A stretch of 64,000 nucleotides of DNA from Amycolatopsis thermophila (GTDB lineage Bacteria; Actinomycetota; Actinomycetes; Mycobacteriales; Pseudonocardiaceae). Each line of letters opens with the position of its first letter. The stretch's first letter is position 1. Below are positions 55,546-62,958 of the stretch, one piece after another. The stretch covers positions 2,418,001-2,482,000 of the forward strand of contig NZ_JAUSUT010000001.1 in the NCBI RefSeq assembly GCF_030814215.1, given 5' to 3'. The notes under the pieces are model-generated. The model was not told where the DNA came from. It was given only the letters and a program-made list of their open reading frames with translations, and did no database searches. The position numbers were made by a program, and so were the translations under genes.

Positions 55546-56478
55546 ATGGCGAAAATCGGCAACAGCGAGCTCGAGGTGTACCCGCTCAACCTCGGCGGCA
55601 ACGTGTTCGGCTGGACCGCCGACGAGCAGGAGTCCTTCGCCGTGCTCGATGCGTACGCGGCCGCCGGCGGGAACTTCATCGACACCGCGGACGTGTACAT
55701 GGCGCGCATTCCGGGCAACTCGGGCGGCGAGTCGGAGACGATCATCGGGAACTGGCTGGCCCGGCGTGGTCGTCGCGAGGACGTGGTGATCGCCACGAAG
55801 GTGGGCAGCTGGGCCAAGCGGCCGGGGGTGAGCGCGAAGAACATCCGCGAGGCGGCGGAGGACTCGCTGCGCCGGCTGCGGACGGACCACATCGATCTGT
55901 ACTACGCCCATCGGGACGTGGCGGACGTGCCGCTGGAGGAGACGCTGGAGGCGTTCGACTCGTTGGTGCGGGCCGGGAAGGTGCGGTACCTGGGGGCGTC
56001 GAACTACAGCGCCGAGCGGCTGGCCGAGGCTCTGTCCATTTCGGACCGCGAGGGGTTTGCCCGGTACGTGGCGGTGCAGCCGCACTACAACCTCGTGGAG
56101 CGCGGGTACGAGCAGGAGCTGGCCCCGCTCGTCGCCAAGGAGGGGTTGTCGACCCTGCCGTACTACGCATTGGCGCGGGGTTTCCTGACGGGGAAGTACC
56201 GCTCGCGCGAGGCCCGTGGGGGCAGCCCACGCGCCGAGGGGGCGGTCGCGTACCTGGACCACCGGGGCGAGCGGGTGCTTTCGGCGCTGGACGACATTGC
56301 CGCCGCGCACGGGGTCTCACCCGCCTCGGTGGCGCTCGCATGGCTCGCCGCCCAGCCGACGGTCGCCGCACCCATCGCGAGTGCCCGGAACGTGGAGCAG
56401 TTGGCGGACCTGCTGGCCTCCGTGGAGCTGCACCTGACCGCCGAGGAACTCTCCGCCCTGGATGACGCTTCCCGGTAG
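55546..56478 (+). CDS. Aldo/keto reductase
   Basis: The 310-residue NADPH-dependent TIM-barrel reductase has the catalytic Asp/Tyr pair in FIDTADVYM, the Lys in VIATKVGSW, and the His in YYAHRDVADV. The cofactor segment is TVAAPIASARNVEQL near the C terminus. It is close to the YghZ/YajO-like group (AKR subfamilies with LGASNYSAERL). The substrate is unknown. Its last codons run into the repeat array that fills the next 1.1 kb. Confidence 0.92.
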   Translation: MAKIGNSELEVYPLNLGGNVFGWTADEQESFAVLDAYAAAGGNFIDTADVYMARIPGNSGGESETIIGNWLARRGRREDVVIATKVGSWAKRPGVSAKNIREAAEDSLRRLRTDHIDLYYAHRDVADVPLEETLEAFDSLVRAGKVRYLGASNYSAERLAEALSISDREGFARYVAVQPHYNLVERGYEQELAPLVAKEGLSTLPYYALARGFLTGKYRSREARGGSPRAEGAVAYLDHRGERVLSALDDIAAAHGVSPASVALAWLAAQPTVAAPIASARNVEQLADLLASVELHLTAEELSALDDASR

Positions 56479-56727
56479 GGGGTCGTCGGTTGGGGCGTGC
56501 TTGTCGGTAGGGCGATGCTTCGTGGTGGGGGCGAGGCTTCCCCGTAGGGCGTGCTTCCAGTTAGGGGCGAGGCTTCCCGGTAGGGCGGGTTTGTCGGGGG
56601 GCGTGCTTCTCGTGGGGCGAGGCTTCCCGGTGGGGTCGAGGCTGCTCGGTGGGGTGATGCTTCGTGATAGGGGCGATGCTTCTCGGTAGGGGCGACGGTT
56701 CTCATCGGGGGCGCGGCTCCCGGTATG
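56464..56727. repeat. Short tandem array with a ~19-bp unit
   Basis: About a dozen degenerate units of the form CGAGGCTTCCCGGTAGGGG run from the last codons of the aldo/keto reductase (its TAG stop is in the first unit) to about 56727. There is no spacer between units, so this is not a CRISPR array. Confidence 0.7.
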
Positions 56728-57172
56728 GGATTTCGTCGGCTCCGCCGGGGCGGCGTTGGTTGTCGCTTGTGCCGTTGGTCCATTCGCGTGCCGGGGCGGT
56801 TGCGCCATTCGCATTCCGGGGTGGGTGATCCTTTCGCGTGGTCACGAAGGGCCCGTTCGTGACTGGACACGTCCAGTCAGGTGCTCACGAGATGCCCGCT
56901 CGACCCGGCGCGACAGGTCCAATCGCGTGCTCATGAGGTGCCCGCTCGCGCCCCAGCAGGTGTCCGTTCGCGGCACCGTCAGAGTTCCACTCGGGTGCTC
57001 ACGAGGTGCCCGTTCGCGCCCACACACAGGGCTCGTTCGTGCCACCGCGAAAGTTCCACTCGCGCGACTACCAGGAGGCCATTCGACCCCCGCGAGGTGC
57101 CCTCCGCCGCAACCACGGAGCGCCCGTTCATGCGAGTACGAGGTGTCCGTTGGCGCAACAGTGCCCGCCGGC

Positions 57173-57490
57173 GCAACGATCGTGCGTTCACGAGGTGCCC
57201 GCCCGCGCGACCGTGAAGGGCCCGTTCGGGCGAGCGCGAGGTGTTCGTTGGCGCCACCGCCTAGGGCTCGTTCGTGCGAGCGCGAGGTGTCCGCCGGCGC
57301 GACGATCGTGCGTTCACGAGGTGCCCGCTCGCGCGACCGTGAAGGGTCCGTTCATGCGAGCGCGAGGTGTTCGTTGGCGCCACCGCCTAGGGCTCGTTCG
57401 TGCGAGCGCGAGGTGTCCGCCGGCGCAACGATCGTGCATTCACGAGGTGCCCGCTGGCGCGACCACGAACGGGCCCGTTCGAGCGACGAA
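57173..57490. repeat. 126-bp tandem repeat
   Basis: Units start at 57173, 57299 and 57425 (the last partial), each with GATCGTGC(G/A)TTCACGAGGTG and GTGTTCGTTGGCGCCACCGC. Each unit is itself built of ~20-bp sub-repeats. Confidence 0.8.
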
Positions 57491-57624
57491 CGGTGCGCCC
57501 ACTCGCACTCCCACGAAAGCCCACTGGCACCCCCAACGAACCCCAGCCCTCGCCCCACTCTCAAGCCCCCACACCCCGCGAATTCACCCCTACTGAAGAG
57601 TAGCTTACTCCCGGTAGGTTGAGG

Positions 57625-57630
57625 TAGGGT
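57625..57630 (+). promoter_or_regulatory. Leaderless-type -10 box for the SDR gene
   Basis: TAGGGT lies 6 nt before the ATG at 57637. A loose palindrome TTACTCCCGGTAGG sits just upstream (57605-57618). Confidence 0.4.
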
Positions 57631-57636
57631 CCCTCC

Positions 57637-58515
57637 ATGGCCAACGTAAAAGGCAAGGTCGTGCTCATCACCGGGGCTGCGCGCGGCATTGGCGCCGGGC
57701 TCGCCGAGCGGCTCGCGGCCCGTGGTGCCAAGGTTGCCCTCGTCGGGCTGGAAGCCGACGAGCAGCGGAAGGTCGCCGAGCGCATCGGTGACTCCGCGCG
57801 GGCCTGGGAAGCCGACGTCACCGACTGGGACGCCCTCGAAAAAGCCACGGCGGGCGTCGTCGAGCACTTCGGTGGCATTGACATCGTCATAGCGAACGCG
57901 GGCATCGCCACGACCGGTTTCGTCCGGTCCGTCGACCCCGCCGCGTTCGAAAAGGTCATCGAGGTCGACCTGCTCGGCGTGTGGCGCACCTTCCGCGTCA
58001 CGCTGCCCCACGTCATCGAGCGCAAGGGCTACCTGCTGGCCATCTCCTCCCTCGCCGCGATCACCCACGCCCCCGGCATGGCCAACTACGCCGCGGCCAA
58101 GGCGGGCGTCGAGGCGTTCTGCAACAGCCTGCGCGCCGAGGTGGCCCACCTGGGCGTCAAGGTCGGCGTCGCCCACCCCACCTGGATCCGCACGGACCTG
58201 GTCGAGAGCGCCGACGCCCACCCGGTGTTCGGCAAGCTCCGCGCCGGCATGCCGGGCCTCCTCGGCAAGACCTACCCGCTCGACGTGGCCCTCGACCAGA
58301 TCGAGGAGGGCGTCCTCAAGCGGGCCCGCGTCATCCACGTCCCCAAGTGGGTCGGCCTGCTCAAGGCCATCCGCTCGGTGCTGCCGCCCATCGTCGAACT
58401 CGGGGCCCGCACCCGCGTCCCCGCCGCCGACAAGGCCGCGCTCGAGGACATCAAGGCACGCGGTGCGCGCGAGGCCGCCATCACCGGGCATGGTGGACGG
58501 GCAGCGACTCACTGA
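57637..58515 (+). CDS. SDR-family oxidoreductase
   Basis: The 292-residue short-chain dehydrogenase has the cofactor motif ITGAARGIGAGLAERL, NAGIATTG, catalytic Ser in ISSLAAIT and YAAAK, and a long C-terminal extension (about 230-292). It resembles mycobacterial SDRs of lipid/mycolate-like metabolism but cannot be assigned a substrate. The PPOX gene follows after 9 nt with a GAGGAGG site, so the two are probably co-transcribed. Confidence 0.9.
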   Translation: MANVKGKVVLITGAARGIGAGLAERLAARGAKVALVGLEADEQRKVAERIGDSARAWEADVTDWDALEKATAGVVEHFGGIDIVIANAGIATTGFVRSVDPAAFEKVIEVDLLGVWRTFRVTLPHVIERKGYLLAISSLAAITHAPGMANYAAAKAGVEAFCNSLRAEVAHLGVKVGVAHPTWIRTDLVESADAHPVFGKLRAGMPGLLGKTYPLDVALDQIEEGVLKRARVIHVPKWVGLLKAIRSVLPPIVELGARTRVPAADKAALEDIKARGAREAAITGHGGRAATH

Positions 58516-58524
58516 GGAGGCCCC

Positions 58525-58977
58525 ATGTCCCGCCGTGACCTGATCAAGATGACCCCGGGCGAAGTGCTCGCGTTCTTCGCCGAACAGAAGGTCATCAACG
58601 TCGCCACGATCAACCCCAACGGGCGCCCGCACCTCGCCCCGCTCTGGTACGTGCCCCGGGGCGACGGGGTGGCGACCTGGACCTACCGCAAGTCGCAGAA
58701 GGTCGCCAACCTGCGCCGGCTCCCGCAGGCCACCGTGCTCATCGAGACCGGCGACACCTACGACAAGCTGCGCGGCGTCCAGTTCGAGGCCGACGTCGAA
58801 ATCGTCGAGGACACCCCGGCCGTCGCCGAGATCGGCTCCGCCATGGCGGAGCGCTACGGCGGCGGCTCGCTCGGCGCGGACGTCGTCGCCGCGCAGGCGG
58901 CGAAACGCGTCGGACTGGTGTTCACGCCGACGAAGATCGTCAGCTGGGACCACTCCAAGCTCGGCGGCGCCTACTGA
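58525..58977 (+). CDS. PPOX-class F420-dependent oxidoreductase
   Basis: The 150-residue protein has the split-barrel flavin/deazaflavin fold with KVINVATINPNGRPHLAPLW (about 23-42), WTYRKSQKVANLRR and LIETGDTYDKLRGVQFEA. This matches actinobacterial F420-binding PPOX proteins. It is the second gene of the SDR operon and may supply a linked reduction, although this is not proven. It overlaps the convergent YciI gene by 7 bp. Confidence 0.88.
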   Translation: MSRRDLIKMTPGEVLAFFAEQKVINVATINPNGRPHLAPLWYVPRGDGVATWTYRKSQKVANLRRLPQATVLIETGDTYDKLRGVQFEADVEIVEDTPAVAEIGSAMAERYGGGSLGADVVAAQAAKRVGLVFTPTKIVSWDHSKLGGAY

Positions 58978-59246
58978 ACCCAGGCGCCCAGCGTCGGGTT
59001 GAACTCGCGCACCGTGAAGCTCTCGAGCGCGCCCTCGACGACGTACGGGTCGGCGTCCAGGATCTCCTGCAGGGCGTCGGCGTCCGCGGCCTGGATGAGG
59101 AACGCGCCGCCGGAGTCGTCGGCGAACGGCCCGGCCACCGCGAGCGTGCCGTCCGCGGCCAGCTTCGCGAGGTACTCGCGGTGCCGGGGCCGGACCGCCG
59201 CGTACTTCTCCTGGTTGTAGACCGTCTGCACCAGGAACCAGGCCAT
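58971..59246 (-). CDS. YciI-family protein
   Basis: From the ATG at 59246, 5 nt after a GGAGG site, the protein has 91 residues. It has the YciI ferredoxin-like fold with RPRHREYLAKLAADGTLAVAGPF and the conserved His in the RPRH motif, ending in VREFNPTLG. Proposed roles include small-molecule isomerase or dehydrochlorinase-like activity; no pathway is implied here. Confidence 0.85.
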   Translation of the reverse strand: MAWFLVQTVYNQEKYAAVRPRHREYLAKLAADGTLAVAGPFADDSGGAFLIQAADADALQEILDADPYVVEGALESFTVREFNPTLGAWVQ

Positions 59247-59365
59247 CGCCACCTCCGTTTGAGTACCTGCTCCGCACGCTACCGGGTGAAGTGAATCAAC
59301 CGATACGCTGGTTCACACGTGTACAGCACGTGGACAACGGTCGGGCCGAAGACAGGCGGGAGTAC

Positions 59366-59938
59366 ATGCCGGAGGGCAGCGCGGAGCGCAGCGTCGAACG
59401 CACGCTCGGGCATTTGCGCACCATGGACGGGGTCGCGCCCGCATCGGCCCAGCCGGCCGGACCGCTCACCCTGGAGGATCTCTACAAGATCCACCGGATG
59501 CGCCTGGTGCGGCTGGCGATCCTCCTGGTCGACGAGCCGGCCACGGCCGAAGACGTCGTGCAGGAGGCGTTCACCGGCCTGTACCGCAACTGGAGCAAGC
59601 TCCGCGACGCCGCCTCCGCGGTCGCGTACCTGCGCACCGCCGTGGTCAACGGCTCGCGCAGCGTGCTGCGGCGGCGCAAGACCGCGCGCGAGTACGTCCC
59701 GCCCCACGCGGTCAACGCCCGTTCCGCGGAGAGCCTGGCGATGCTGTCCAGCGAGCACCAGTCGGTGGTCAACGCCCTGTCGAAGCTGCCGCCGCGGCAA
59801 CGCGAGGTGCTCGTCCTGCGCTACTACGGCGGTCTCTCGGAGGCGGAGATCTCCGAGGTCGCGGGCATTTCGAAGGGCACCGTGAAGTCCACCGCGAGCC
59901 GGGCGCTGGAGGCTCTCCAGAAGGCCATGAGTGCTTAA
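59366..59938 (+). CDS. SigE-family ECF RNA polymerase sigma factor
   Basis: The protein has 190 residues from the ATG at 59366. In-frame GTGs at 59330 and 59291 give longer versions, and the start is uncertain. It has sigma region 2 (LVRLAILLVDEPATAEDVVQ with EAFTGLYRNW) and region 4 (LPPRQREVLVLRYYGGLSEA, with SKGTVKSTASRALEAL). No anti-sigma gene follows. A DasR-type operator begins two bases after its stop codon, marking the promoter of nagA. Confidence 0.88.
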   Translation: MPEGSAERSVERTLGHLRTMDGVAPASAQPAGPLTLEDLYKIHRMRLVRLAILLVDEPATAEDVVQEAFTGLYRNWSKLRDAASAVAYLRTAVVNGSRSVLRRRKTAREYVPPHAVNARSAESLAMLSSEHQSVVNALSKLPPRQREVLVLRYYGGLSEAEISEVAGISKGTVKSTASRALEALQKAMSA

Positions 59939-59940
59939 GC

Positions 59941-59952
59941 TGGTTTAGACCA
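59941..59952. promoter_or_regulatory. DasR-responsive element (dre) of nagA
   Basis: TGGTTTAGACCA matches 11 of 12 positions of the DasR core TGGTCTAGACCA. It covers the promoter of nagA, a classical DasR target in actinobacteria. Confidence 0.75.
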
Positions 59953-59953
59953 A

Positions 59954-59959
59954 TATGCT
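59954..59959 (+). promoter_or_regulatory. -10 box of nagA
   Basis: TATGCT lies 7 nt before the GTG at 59967. It overlaps the ATG at 59955, which argues against that ATG as the start. Confidence 0.5.
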
Positions 59960-59966
59960 GGAGCCT

Positions 59967-61103
59967 GTGACGGGTTTCGTGCTGACGGGTGGCAGGCTGG
60001 CGCTCCCCGAGGGGCTGGTCGAGGACGGGTGGCTCGCGGTCTCCGGCGGGTCGATCGCGGGGATCGGGACCGGGACCCCGCCGCCGGGCGAGCGGATCGA
60101 CGTCGGCGGCTGCTACGTGGTGCCCGGGTTCGTCGACGTGCACTGCCACGGCGGTGGCGGCGGGTCGTTCTCCAGCGGCGACGCGAAGGAGATCGCCACC
60201 GCGATCAAGGCGCACCGCCGGCACGGCACCACCACGATGCTGGCGAGCCTGGTGTCCGACCCGGTGCGCACGCTCGTCGACCAGATGGCGGTGCTGCGCG
60301 AGCTGGTCGACGACGGCGAACTGGCGGGTATCCACCTGGAGGGCCCGTTCATCGCCTCCGCGCGCTGCGGCGCCCACGATCCCGCCGTGCTGCGCGAACC
60401 CGACGCGGCGACGGTCGACGCCCTGCTGCGCGCCGGGCGCGGCGCCGTCCGGATGGTCACCCTCGCGCCGGAGCTGACCGGTGGTGTGCGGGCGGTGCGG
60501 CAACTCGCCGAGTCCGGTGTGATCGCGGCCATCGGGCACACCGACGGCACCGAGGAGCAGATCCGCCCGGCGATCGACGCGGGCGCGACCGTCGCGACGC
60601 ACCTGTTCAACGGGATGCGGCCGCTGCACCACCGTGAACCGGGCCCGATCGGCGTGCTGCTGGACGACGAGCGCATCACCGTCGAGCTGATCTGCGACCT
60701 GGTCCACGTCCACCCGACCGTCCTGCGGCTGGCCGCCCGCTACGCCGGACGCGGACGCACGACCCTCGTCACGGACGCCATGTCGGCCACCGACGCCGCC
60801 GACGGCCGCTACCACCTGGGCAGGCTGGAGGTCGACGTCCGGGACGGCGTCGCCACGCTCGCCGACACCGGCTCGCTCGCCGGGAGCACCCTGACGATGG
60901 ACGCCGCGTTCCGGAACCTGGTCAAGGGTGCCGGCCTGCCGATCCCGGACGCGGTGCGCGCGACGTCGGGGCGCCCGGCCGAACTCCTCGGCCTGGACGA
61001 CCGGCTCGGCTCGCTGCGCACCGGGCTGGCCGCCGACCTGGTGGTGCTGGACGCCGACCTCCGCCCGGCCCGCGTGCTACGGAGGGGCGCCTGGATCGCC
61101 TGA
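59967..61103 (+). CDS. nagA: N-acetylglucosamine-6-phosphate deacetylase
   Basis: NagA removes the acetyl group from GlcNAc-6-P, giving GlcN-6-P and acetate, in aminosugar use and wall recycling. The amidohydrolase barrel has VDVHCHGGGGG (metal HxH), HLEGPFIA, HLFNGMRPLHHREPG and VTDAMSATDAADGRY motifs. From GTG 59967 the protein has 378 residues. An ATG at 59955 is also in frame (382 residues), but it falls in a -10 box and next to a DasR site, so a leaderless GTG start is more likely. Confidence 0.95.
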   Translation: MTGFVLTGGRLALPEGLVEDGWLAVSGGSIAGIGTGTPPPGERIDVGGCYVVPGFVDVHCHGGGGGSFSSGDAKEIATAIKAHRRHGTTTMLASLVSDPVRTLVDQMAVLRELVDDGELAGIHLEGPFIASARCGAHDPAVLREPDAATVDALLRAGRGAVRMVTLAPELTGGVRAVRQLAESGVIAAIGHTDGTEEQIRPAIDAGATVATHLFNGMRPLHHREPGPIGVLLDDERITVELICDLVHVHPTVLRLAARYAGRGRTTLVTDAMSATDAADGRYHLGRLEVDVRDGVATLADTGSLAGSTLTMDAAFRNLVKGAGLPIPDAVRATSGRPAELLGLDDRLGSLRTGLAADLVVLDADLRPARVLRRGAWIA

Positions 61104-61778
61104 TCAGTCCGGCGGCGCGACGTGCTCGACGTAGAGCGGCGTCGCGGCGAGGATGGTGCACTCGTCCACCGGCACCACCGCGGTGATCCGCGCGTAGCCG
61201 GCGGCCCAGGCGGCGGTGAACCGCGGCTGGAGGCGGTCCGCCAGTGCGTCCAGGCTGTCCACCATGCGCGCGAGGAACCGCGGGTGCTCCGCGGCCTCCG
61301 CCCGGTCCGGTTCGTCCAGCTCCATGAGGATCTGGACGAACCGCACCCACAGCGAGTGGTGCCCCGGATCCATGTCTCGCTCCGCGCCGGGCAGCGCGCC
61401 CACCAGGTGGTCGCGCGAACCGTGCAGCAGCAGCCTCAACCGTCCGCCGGTCGGGTAGCCGTCCACGGCCTCGTCGACGTCGAGGAAGACCACCGAACCG
61501 CCGATCTCGCCGTAGGCCATCGGCGCCTCGAAGTGCACCCACTGGCCCGGCCGGAGCCCCGGCTCGGCGAACCACTTCGGCGCCCGCGGTGACGCCTCCA
61601 ACCCCGCGACCGCGGCCGCCAGCCCGGGCTCGGCCGGCCGGGCGGCCTTGCCCACCTTGACCCCGCCGACCGGGGTGGTCACTTCGGCCTCCACGTCCCG
61701 CAGACCGCGAGGGCGTTTCGGCAGGTCCGGGACCAGCTGCCGGAGCTTGGCGGTGGAGACGTAGATCAGCTCGCGCAT
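61104..61778 (-). CDS. Hypothetical protein, MRELIYVS type
   Basis: The 224-residue protein begins MRELIYVSTAKLRQLVPDLP, a pattern known from actinobacterial hypothetical proteins (SAVMC3_10250-like), but this assignment is tentative. The middle (HFEAPMAYGEIGGSVVFLDVDE and RLRLLLHGSRDHLVGALPG, quoted separately) is of unknown function. No signal peptide or membrane helix is present. It converges with nagA with no gap. Confidence 0.65.
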   Translation of the reverse strand: MRELIYVSTAKLRQLVPDLPKRPRGLRDVEAEVTTPVGGVKVGKAARPAEPGLAAAVAGLEASPRAPKWFAEPGLRPGQWVHFEAPMAYGEIGGSVVFLDVDEAVDGYPTGGRLRLLLHGSRDHLVGALPGAERDMDPGHHSLWVRFVQILMELDEPDRAEAAEHPRFLARMVDSLDALADRLQPRFTAAWAAGYARITAVVPVDECTILAATPLYVEHVAPPD

Positions 61779-61827
61779 GCGGTCATCGTGCCGCAGTCCG
61801 CGCTTCCGCAGGCTGGAAGCGGGCGAT

Positions 61828-61833
61828 TACGCT
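61828..61833 (+). promoter_or_regulatory. Leaderless-type -10 box for the 102-residue membrane protein
   Basis: TACGCT lies 7 nt before the GTG at 61841. Confidence 0.45.
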
Positions 61834-61840
61834 GTGCGGG

Positions 61841-62149
61841 GTGAGTGAGCAGACGGATCCGGAACGCCTGCTGGCCGAGGCGCTGCGGGCGCAGGCGCGC
61901 AGCGCGCCGCACCCTGGTCCGCCTCCCGGTGGGTGGCCGCAGCTCGGCCTGCTGTCCGGCGCCGACGCGAGCTCGCTGGAGCGCGAACGCGCCGCGCTCG
62001 AGCAGCCGGCCCGGTCCGGGCCGCCGCCGGCGAAGGTGCGCCGCGTGGTGCCGCAGGTCCGCCACCTGCCGGTCTACTGGGTGCTCGGCCTGGCCGCCGT
62101 GCTCGGTCTCGCCACGGGCGCCGTCATCGGTCTCATCACGCTGCTGTGA
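61841..62149 (+). CDS. Small C-terminally anchored membrane protein
   Basis: The 102-residue protein has a Pro/Ala/Gly-rich cytoplasmic part (about 1-75), with GPPPGGWPQLGLLSG, and one C-terminal membrane helix (about 79-101, WVLGLAAVLGLATGAVIGLI). The function is unknown. The GTG start fits a leaderless transcript. The dedA gene follows after 43 bp. Confidence 0.7.
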   Translation: MSEQTDPERLLAEALRAQARSAPHPGPPPGGWPQLGLLSGADASSLERERAALEQPARSGPPPAKVRRVVPQVRHLPVYWVLGLAAVLGLATGAVIGLITLL

Positions 62150-62164
62150 GCCCACACAGTGCAC

Positions 62165-62179
62165 ACAGGGTCACCCTGT
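62165..62179. promoter_or_regulatory. Palindromic operator candidate before dedA-like gene
   Basis: ACAGGGT-C-ACCCTGT, perfect 7-bp arms, 13 bp upstream of the GTG. The next hexamer TACCGT (62179-62184) could be the -10 box. Confidence 0.45.
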
Positions 62180-62192
62180 ACCGTTTTGTGCT

Positions 62193-62906
62193 GTGATTCT
62201 CGCCGAGACCGCGACCACGCTCGCTCTGATGCCGAAGTGGTTCAACCCCGAGTACCTGCTGACCCAGTTCGGCGCGTACGTCATCGTCGGGTTGTGCCTG
62301 GTCATCTTCATCGAGAGCAGCATCTTCCCGGTGCTCCCCGGTGACTCGCTGCTGTTCACCGCGGGTCTGTTCGTGGCGCAGGGCTCGATCCGCACGCCGC
62401 TGTGGCTGGTGTGCCTCGTGGTGACCGTCGCGGCGCTGCTGGGCAACGTCGTCGGGTACCTCATCGGCTGGAAGGCGGGCCCGGCGCTGTTCAAGCGGCC
62501 GGATTCGCGGTTCTTCAAACAGGAGTACGTGGACAAGACGCACGCCTTCCTGGAGAAGCACGGCTCGAAGGCCGTCGTGCTGGCGCGGTTCGTGCCGTTC
62601 GTGCGGACGTTCATCACCTGGATCGCCGGCATCGGCCGCATGGACCCGAAGAAGTACTTCACCTACACCGTCATCGGCGGCATCCTGTGGGCCGCCGGCA
62701 TCACCGCGCTGGGGCACCTGCTCGGCAACATCTCGTTCATCAAGAACAACATCGAGGCCATCTTCATCCTGATCGTGCTGGTCTCGGTGGTGCCGATCGC
62801 CATCGAGTGGGCGAAGAACCGCCGCGAGAAGAAGCTGGCCGCCGCCAAGGCGACGTCCGACGCCGACTCGGAAGTCACCCAGCAGATCCCGCGCATCGAC
62901 GGCTGA
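62193..62906 (+). CDS. DedA-family membrane protein
   Basis: From the GTG at 62193 the protein has 237 residues. DedA proteins are membrane transporters of the undecaprenyl phosphate/phospholipid type (SNARE-associated superfamily). The conserved elements are FIESSIFPVLPGDSLLF, GYLIGWKAG, FLEKHGSKAVVLARFVPFVR and RMDPKKYFTYTVIGGILW, with the essential Arg in RFVPFVRTF. It has about five membrane segments. A palindrome just upstream may regulate it. A strong terminator follows. Confidence 0.92.
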   Translation: MILAETATTLALMPKWFNPEYLLTQFGAYVIVGLCLVIFIESSIFPVLPGDSLLFTAGLFVAQGSIRTPLWLVCLVVTVAALLGNVVGYLIGWKAGPALFKRPDSRFFKQEYVDKTHAFLEKHGSKAVVLARFVPFVRTFITWIAGIGRMDPKKYFTYTVIGGILWAAGITALGHLLGNISFIKNNIEAIFILIVLVSVVPIAIEWAKNRREKKLAAAKATSDADSEVTQQIPRIDG

Positions 62907-62917
62907 ACCGTACGAAC

Positions 62918-62952
62918 AAGGCCGCCGCACGACAACGGTGCGGCGGCCTTTT
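62918..62952. terminator. Bidirectional hairpin terminator
   Basis: A perfect 13-bp stem (AAGGCCGCCGCAC / GTGCGGCGGCCTT) with a 7-nt loop, followed by TT on each side, lies between dedA and the convergent oxidase. Confidence 0.85.
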
Positions 62953-62958
62953 CGCGTC

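Larger units (their letters stand above)
56728..57636. other. Gene-free region dominated by repeats
   Basis: About 900 bp made largely of variants of CACGAGGTGCCCGCTCGCG. It contains a palindrome, TGACTGGAC-AC-GTCCAGTCA (56860-56879), and a 126-bp tandem repeat. No coding frame with homology was seen. The promoter of the SDR gene lies at its right end. Confidence 0.6.

Noticed and set aside
57173-57490. CRISPR-like array in the 126-bp repeats
   Set aside because: Whole units are duplicated, including the intervening sequence; there are no variable spacers.
59955-59966. ATG at 59955 as nagA start
   Set aside because: It lies inside the likely -10 box and 3 bp from a DasR site; GTG 59967 is a better start, though not proven.
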